Assembly: GCA_964627045.1 (NCBI GenBank)
Contig: CAZVIK010000122.1
Coordinates: 1 to 11,878, forward strand
DNA from: CAZVIK01 sp964627045
GTDB taxonomy: Bacteria > Acidobacteriota > Terriglobia > Bryobacterales > Bryobacteraceae
Length of the DNA stretch: 11,878 bases
Direction of reading: 5' to 3'
In this document: positions 8,052 through 11,878 of the stretch, in pieces
Layout of the letters: each line of letters opens with the position of its first letter
Numbering within the stretch: the stretch's first letter is position 1
Notes under the pieces: model-generated
The model's input: the letters and a program-made list of their open reading frames with translations, nothing else
The model's database searches: none
Told to the model about the DNA's origin: nothing
Translations under genes and position numbers: made by a program

Positions 8052-9179
8052 ATGGGTTACACCGAACCGCCCTTGTGGCAACGCTATCGCGACTCCTTCC
8101 CCGCAACCGGGGAGCTGATCTACTTGAACCACGCCGGCGTGGCGCCCCTGGTCAAGCCTGCCGCCGATGCCATGCGCTGGCTTGCCGAGGACGCCATGCG
8201 TTTCGGGTCCTACCATTACGATGCGTGGATGGCCACCTACGACGCGTTGCGGGTTTCGACGGCGCGCCTGATCGGCGCGGAGCCGTCCGAAATCGCCATC
8301 ACCAAGAACACCTCCGAGGGCATCGCCACGGTGGCCAATGGTTTCGGTTGGAAGAATGGGGACAAGGTGGTCGCTTTCCGCGAGGAGTTTCCGGCCAACT
8401 TTTTCCCCTGGAAGCGATTGGAAGAAAAGGGGGTTAAGGTCGAGTGGCTTTCCATCTGGGACCCCCTGGACCGAGTCGCGGAAGCCTGCCGCGGCGCTCG
8501 CCTCCTCGCCGTCAGCTTCGTGCAGTACTTGAGCGGCCGCCGCGCGCCCCTGGAGGCCATCGGCGAAATCTGCCACCACCACGGCTGCCTGTTTCTGGTG
8601 GACGCCATTCAGGGTCTGGGCGCATTTCCCATCGACGTACGAGCCGCCCGCATCCACGCCCTGGCAGCGGACGGTCATAAATGGCTCCTGGGCCCGGAAG
8701 GCTGCGGTATTCTATATATTCAAAAGGACTTGCAGGACTCCATCGAGCCCATTGAATTCGGCTGGACCAATGTCGCCAACTACGCCGACTACGCCAGCCG
8801 CGACATGACCCTCCGCGCCGACGCCGGCCGCTACGAATGCGGGACGCTCAACACCATCGGCTGCTACGGTTTGCGCGCCGCCATCGATTTTCTTCTGGAT
8901 GTCGGCGTCGAGCGCATTGCGCCCGTCGTCCAGGCCCTGGGCGACCAGGTGGCGGCGGGCGCTGTCGCACGCGGCTACGAGGTCCTTGGAGAGCGCACCC
9001 CGGCCACCGGCGCTGGAATCGTCTCTTTCCGCAAAGAGGGCATCGACAGCCGTATGGTGGTCAAGCGTCTTCGGGAGCAGGGAATCGCCGCCGCTCCCCG
9101 GCAGGGTTGGGTGCGCGTGAGCCCGCACTTCTACGTCAGCCCGGAGGAGATTGAACGGACGATCGCGGCGCTGCCCTAG
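8052..9179 (+). CDS. Class V PLP-dependent aminotransferase-like enzyme
   Basis: The 375-residue protein belongs to the aminotransferase class V fold (cysteine desulfurase / isopenicillin-N epimerase group). It opens with the group's IYLNHAGVAPL motif near residue 24. TKNTSEG near residue 80 binds the cofactor phosphate, FLVDAIQGLGA around 180-190 carries the aspartate facing the pyridine ring, and ADGHKWLLGPEGCG holds the Schiff-base lysine at 210. The C-terminal RVSPHFYVSPEEIERT is the typical end domain. The catalytic-loop cysteine needed by cysteine desulfurases is not seen, so that activity is unlikely. The substrate cannot be read from sequence. It is soluble with no signal peptide. It diverges from the M48 protease and ends only 20 nt from the end of the convergent barrel gene. 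Confidence 0.92.
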   Translation: MGYTEPPLWQRYRDSFPATGELIYLNHAGVAPLVKPAADAMRWLAEDAMRFGSYHYDAWMATYDALRVSTARLIGAEPSEIAITKNTSEGIATVANGFGWKNGDKVVAFREEFPANFFPWKRLEEKGVKVEWLSIWDPLDRVAEACRGARLLAVSFVQYLSGRRAPLEAIGEICHHHGCLFLVDAIQGLGAFPIDVRAARIHALAADGHKWLLGPEGCGILYIQKDLQDSIEPIEFGWTNVANYADYASRDMTLRADAGRYECGTLNTIGCYGLRAAIDFLLDVGVERIAPVVQALGDQVAAGAVARGYEVLGERTPATGAGIVSFRKEGIDSRMVVKRLREQGIAAAPRQGWVRVSPHFYVSPEEIERTIAALP

Positions 9180-9199
9180 TCGTGTGCCGCCCGGAGGCG

Positions 9200-11005
9200 T
9201 CAGAAGATGAAACTGAAGCCGCCGCGGACGCTGCGGGGCGTGTGCAGCAACAGCGCTTCGGTTCCCCGGCCATCGCTCATCGTAAGGTAGCCTTGGCCGA
9301 GGAGGTTGCGCACGTCGCCGGTCAGCTCCAGACGCCCGCGATCCCCAGTGACGCCGGGAATCGGCTGGCGGACGTGCAGGTTCAGCCCGATCTCGGGGAC
9401 CATGGACCCTTCGGTGAGGTAGGCGTGCGGCGCCGTAATGCTCCGGCCGCCGGTCCAGCGGTAGCTCGCCGTGAACTGCGTCCCGGCCCGCGGGAGCTTG
9501 GCGTTCAGTTTCGCCGCCAGCCAGCGGCGCTGTCCGTGGCGCAGGCTCCGGCGCAACTCTCCGGCGTCGCTGGCCACCACCGCGCCTGCCGGAATCAACG
9601 CGCCGCCGCTGCCCCCCATCACGGTTAGCGAAAGGCTCTGCCCGATGGGCTGTGCGGCCGCCGCCATGTACCCGGCGCTCGAATAATCGCCGACGTTGAA
9701 CACCGAACTGTCCGAAAGCAGATCCGGCAGCAGGTCGGCCGTGGCCACCGCGCCCGCGCCCGGGGACACCATCGTCAGCGCGGCGTTTCGCACCGATTCC
9801 ATGTAGCCCGCCCTGCTGAAGGTGCGGCTCCCGATCGTCTTGCGGTAGGAAGCTTCCCAGGTCCCCTCGCGCTGCACGCGGACGCGCCCGTCGCGCAGGG
9901 ACACCCGGGGAAAAGCCGAAAGCGCCGCCAGGTCCTGCTGAAGGTCCCCGGAGACCCCCGACTGTGGCGCGAAGAAGTGCGCCGGCGGGACCCCGGAACT
10001 GAAAGCGAACCCCACGATGCCAAACCGCGCCATATCGTAGGTTGCCCGGGCGTAGGGGCTGAAGTAGTTCAGTGTTTGCAGGAAGCTCACCGTCTCCAGC
10101 GAGAAGCCGTAGTCGACCTCCAGCGCCGGGGTCAGCTTCAGGCGGTCCATCAACCCCACCGACATGGTCCGGAGGGCGGGAATCGCTCCCTGTCCGCCGC
10201 TGAAGGGACCGCCGCCTGCCCGCGAGGGCAAATAGAGTTGCCGCAACGTCAGGTTGACCTCGGGCGAGCGCCTGCCTTCGCCCCGGCTGAAACTCGTGCG
10301 GAACCCGGCGGCCGGAGTGCCCGCCCCGGCGGAGTATCCGAAATTCCCGCTCAAGTGAACCGAGTTCTTCCCGAACAGCGATGTTGCCAGCGCGAAGGCC
10401 GTGCCGAGGTCGGGTTCGTTGGAGTACGGCGACACCCGCGCCTGATCGCCCGCCGAGACCTTCACCACTCCGCGGGTTTCCGAGAAGACGCCCTCCAGGC
10501 GATTCGGCGCGCTCCCCGCCTCTGCGACGGTGGTTTCCGGGGTGAAGCGCAGCGCCGGCCGCACGGCTGGCGCTCCGCGCAGAGCCCACTTCCAATCGTT
10601 GCTCATCACCGAGCGCGCGCCCTGCGTCGAGTACACCAGTTCAATCGAACTGAGGACCCCGGCCAGGTTGACGCTCAACAGGCTGCGCATGCCCGGCTGC
10701 ACGACGATATTGCGCTTCAAGGCCGGCAGAAAACTAGCCAGCGTCACGCGAAGCGAATAGACCCCGGGCGGCAGCGAATCGAACAGGAAGCTGCCCGCCT
10801 CGTCGGAGAGCGAGCGGTTCACGACCCGGTCCAGGCCGTTCAACAGAAGTATCGTCGCGCCCATCTGGGGAAGGCCGGCCGGATTGGTGACCTGTCCTGC
10901 GATGGTTCCTGCGAACGTCTCGCTGGATGCTCCTAGTGCGCCGGCGCCGGCGACGAGCGCGCCAGCCAGGAGCAACGCGGCTCTGCTGCACGTCCTGGCC
11001 TTCAT
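9200..11005 (-). CDS. Outer-membrane beta-barrel protein with carboxypeptidase-regulatory-like N-terminal domain
   Basis: This 601-residue exported protein starts with a signal peptide (MKARTCSR, Ala/Leu core, cleavage around GASS-ET). Residues about 33-115 form a carboxypeptidase-regulatory-like (CnaB-type) domain: AGTIAGQVTNPAG, GATILL, DEAGSFLFDSLPPGVYSLRV and LPALKRNIVVQPG. The rest alternates in amphipathic strands rich in Gly, aromatic residues, Ser and Arg, and ends in FSFIF with a terminal phenylalanine, the usual outer-membrane barrel signal. The segment RNLLGQGY near the end resembles TonB-dependent receptors of this phylum. I see no plug domain between the regulatory domain and the barrel, and 601 residues is short for a full receptor, so it may be a plug-less or non-TonB barrel. 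A GWxTD-type gene lies 50 nt upstream on the same strand. A four-codon frame (MVLE) overlaps the ATG; its use is doubtful. Confidence 0.85.
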   Translation of the reverse strand: MKARTCSRAALLLAGALVAGAGALGASSETFAGTIAGQVTNPAGLPQMGATILLLNGLDRVVNRSLSDEAGSFLFDSLPPGVYSLRVTLASFLPALKRNIVVQPGMRSLLSVNLAGVLSSIELVYSTQGARSVMSNDWKWALRGAPAVRPALRFTPETTVAEAGSAPNRLEGVFSETRGVVKVSAGDQARVSPYSNEPDLGTAFALATSLFGKNSVHLSGNFGYSAGAGTPAAGFRTSFSRGEGRRSPEVNLTLRQLYLPSRAGGGPFSGGQGAIPALRTMSVGLMDRLKLTPALEVDYGFSLETVSFLQTLNYFSPYARATYDMARFGIVGFAFSSGVPPAHFFAPQSGVSGDLQQDLAALSAFPRVSLRDGRVRVQREGTWEASYRKTIGSRTFSRAGYMESVRNAALTMVSPGAGAVATADLLPDLLSDSSVFNVGDYSSAGYMAAAAQPIGQSLSLTVMGGSGGALIPAGAVVASDAGELRRSLRHGQRRWLAAKLNAKLPRAGTQFTASYRWTGGRSITAPHAYLTEGSMVPEIGLNLHVRQPIPGVTGDRGRLELTGDVRNLLGQGYLTMSDGRGTEALLLHTPRSVRGGFSFIF

Positions 11006-11055
11006 TCGAGAACCATGCCTTAACGGGCGACGGACTCGCGCGTCAATGTCAATGC

Positions 11056-11878
11056 CTAGAATACAGTAAACGCCGAGGACGTGGAGACCTGCTTGTCGCG
11101 GGCGCGGTCGATGGCCGTGACCCTCAGGTTGAACTTGCCCGCCCCCAGTGTGGCGAGCGGCAGCAACTTCTCCACGGTGACCTGCGTGGCGGAGGCGCCC
11201 TCCAGCGCCGTCAGGTCCTCGGTAAAATCGATCACCTTCTCGTTGGTGCCGTCCTTGGTGACCTCGTATTGGATGGCGCCGTTCGGCTTTTGCGTCTTCT
11301 CGTCCGGCGCGAAGTTGTAAAACTGGACGTATACGCCCATCTTTTCGCTCGTCCGGAACGACTCGCCCACGCGCGGGCGCACCTTCATCGTCCCGATGAC
11401 GAACTGCCCCGAGCCGATGTTCCGCGTCGGAACCGGCTCCAGCACGTCGGCCAGCACCATGGTGCTCGATGCCAGCGTCTCGTCGTCGAATCGCGGCACC
11501 GTCAGCGCGATCTCGTAGTTATTCATGTTGCCGCCGACCACGTCTTTGGCGACGATGTTCAACCGGTACATGCCCGGCGCCAGCGGGACCGACTTCCAAT
11601 AGATGGAAGACCCGCGCGAGGCTTCCTCCAGGAACTCCGCCGGAACCTCCACCGAGATCGGGTCTTCAAACACGCTGATCGGGCGCCGCGACATGTTGGT
11701 GATGCGCCCGTATAGGTTGATCGAAGCGCGCTGCACGCCGTCCTTGTTCTGGAACTGCAAATCCCGGCGCTCGAAGAGCACCGTGATGTTGGCCAGAACC
11801 GAGGAGTTGGTCATCCTCACGTAGTCCACCTTCACCCGCATGGGCAGGATGTTGTAGGTGATCTTCGAACTGACGGCC
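11056..11878 (-). CDS. GWxTD-type domain protein, C-terminal part only (5' end outside window)
   Basis: Only the last 273 residues are visible; the frame is open to the right edge, so the ATG at 11841 is an internal methionine. The segment KVDYVRMTNSSVLANITV, then LQFQNKDGVQRASINLYGRIT, a vP-type EVPAEFL, PLAPGMYRLNIVAKDVVGGNMNNYEIALTVP, SSTMVLADVLEPVPTRNIGSGQFVIGTMKVRPRVG and EKLLPLATLGAGKFNLRVTAIDRARDKQ, is the beta-rich C-terminal region I associate with acidobacterial GWxTD proteins. The diagnostic GWxTD domain would lie upstream and is not in the window, so the name rests on this region alone. A periplasmic or surface location is likely. It is 50 nt upstream of, and co-directional with, the barrel gene, suggesting co-transcription. 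A related beta-sandwich protein without GWxTD is the alternative. Confidence 0.72.
   Translation of the reverse strand, partial: AVSSKITYNILPMRVKVDYVRMTNSSVLANITVLFERRDLQFQNKDGVQRASINLYGRITNMSRRPISVFEDPISVEVPAEFLEEASRGSSIYWKSVPLAPGMYRLNIVAKDVVGGNMNNYEIALTVPRFDDETLASSTMVLADVLEPVPTRNIGSGQFVIGTMKVRPRVGESFRTSEKMGVYVQFYNFAPDEKTQKPNGAIQYEVTKDGTNEKVIDFTEDLTALEGASATQVTVEKLLPLATLGAGKFNLRVTAIDRARDKQVSTSSAFTVF

Noticed and set aside
8712..10595. A 627-codon open frame on the minus strand overlapping the aminotransferase and barrel genes
   Set aside because: Its translation is Arg/Gly/Pro-rich low complexity with no motif. It is opposite to an intact PLP enzyme and out of frame with a convincing exported barrel. 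High GC makes long false frames common.
11041..11052. TTGACATTGACG upstream of the barrel gene as a -35 element
   Set aside because: No acceptable -10 follows at 16-18 bp on the minus strand; the best, TTAAGG, matches poorly. The gene is probably co-transcribed with the gene upstream.

Overview
The window is high-GC bacterial chromosome that reads best as an Acidobacteriota of the Solibacter/Bryobacter type. Two family-level markers point there. The secreted protease at the left edge runs into a C-terminal domain with the NAASF / VAPGS / IFG signature known from many secreted 'Candidatus Solibacter' proteins (TIGR03437). The right edge carries the C-terminal half of what looks like a GWxTD-type protein beside an outer-membrane barrel with a carboxypeptidase-regulatory-like N-terminus. 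This placement comes from family knowledge and was not searched.

Layout. Positions 1-2674 (minus) hold a secreted M6 (immune-inhibitor-A-like) metalloprotease, cut by the left edge and interrupted by a 10-N assembly gap that breaks the reading frame. A 200-bp divergent promoter region follows. Positions 2875-6727 (plus) hold four tightly spaced genes: a small lipoprotein, a geranylgeranyl-reductase-family flavoprotein, hemL (glutamate-1-semialdehyde aminomutase) and a DoxX/MauE membrane protein fused to a thioredoxin-like domain. A 206-bp convergent gap carries adjacent hairpins. Positions 6934-7962 (minus) hold an M48 metalloprotease, and 8052-9179 (plus) a class V PLP-dependent aminotransferase-like enzyme that diverges from it. 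Positions 9200-11005 and 11056-11878 (minus) hold the barrel protein and the GWxTD-type protein, probably one transcription unit.

How the genes work together. The 2875-6727 cluster combines tetrapyrrole precursor synthesis (HemL, C5 pathway), isoprenoid-chain reduction and an extracytoplasmic thiol-redox membrane protein. That set fits quinone, heme or respiratory-chain maturation, but the link is inferred from neighbourhood only. The remaining genes serve cell-envelope proteolysis and outer-membrane function.

The most unusual signal is regulatory. Three plus-strand genes (starts 2875, 5804 and 8052) have a TATAAT-like hexamer ending 6-7 nt before the start codon, with no usable Shine-Dalgarno spacing, so their transcripts may be leaderless. 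I saw no phage, transposase, CRISPR, RNA gene or defence system. No non-coding stretch exceeds about 206 bp. This is mostly an ordinary chromosomal region.
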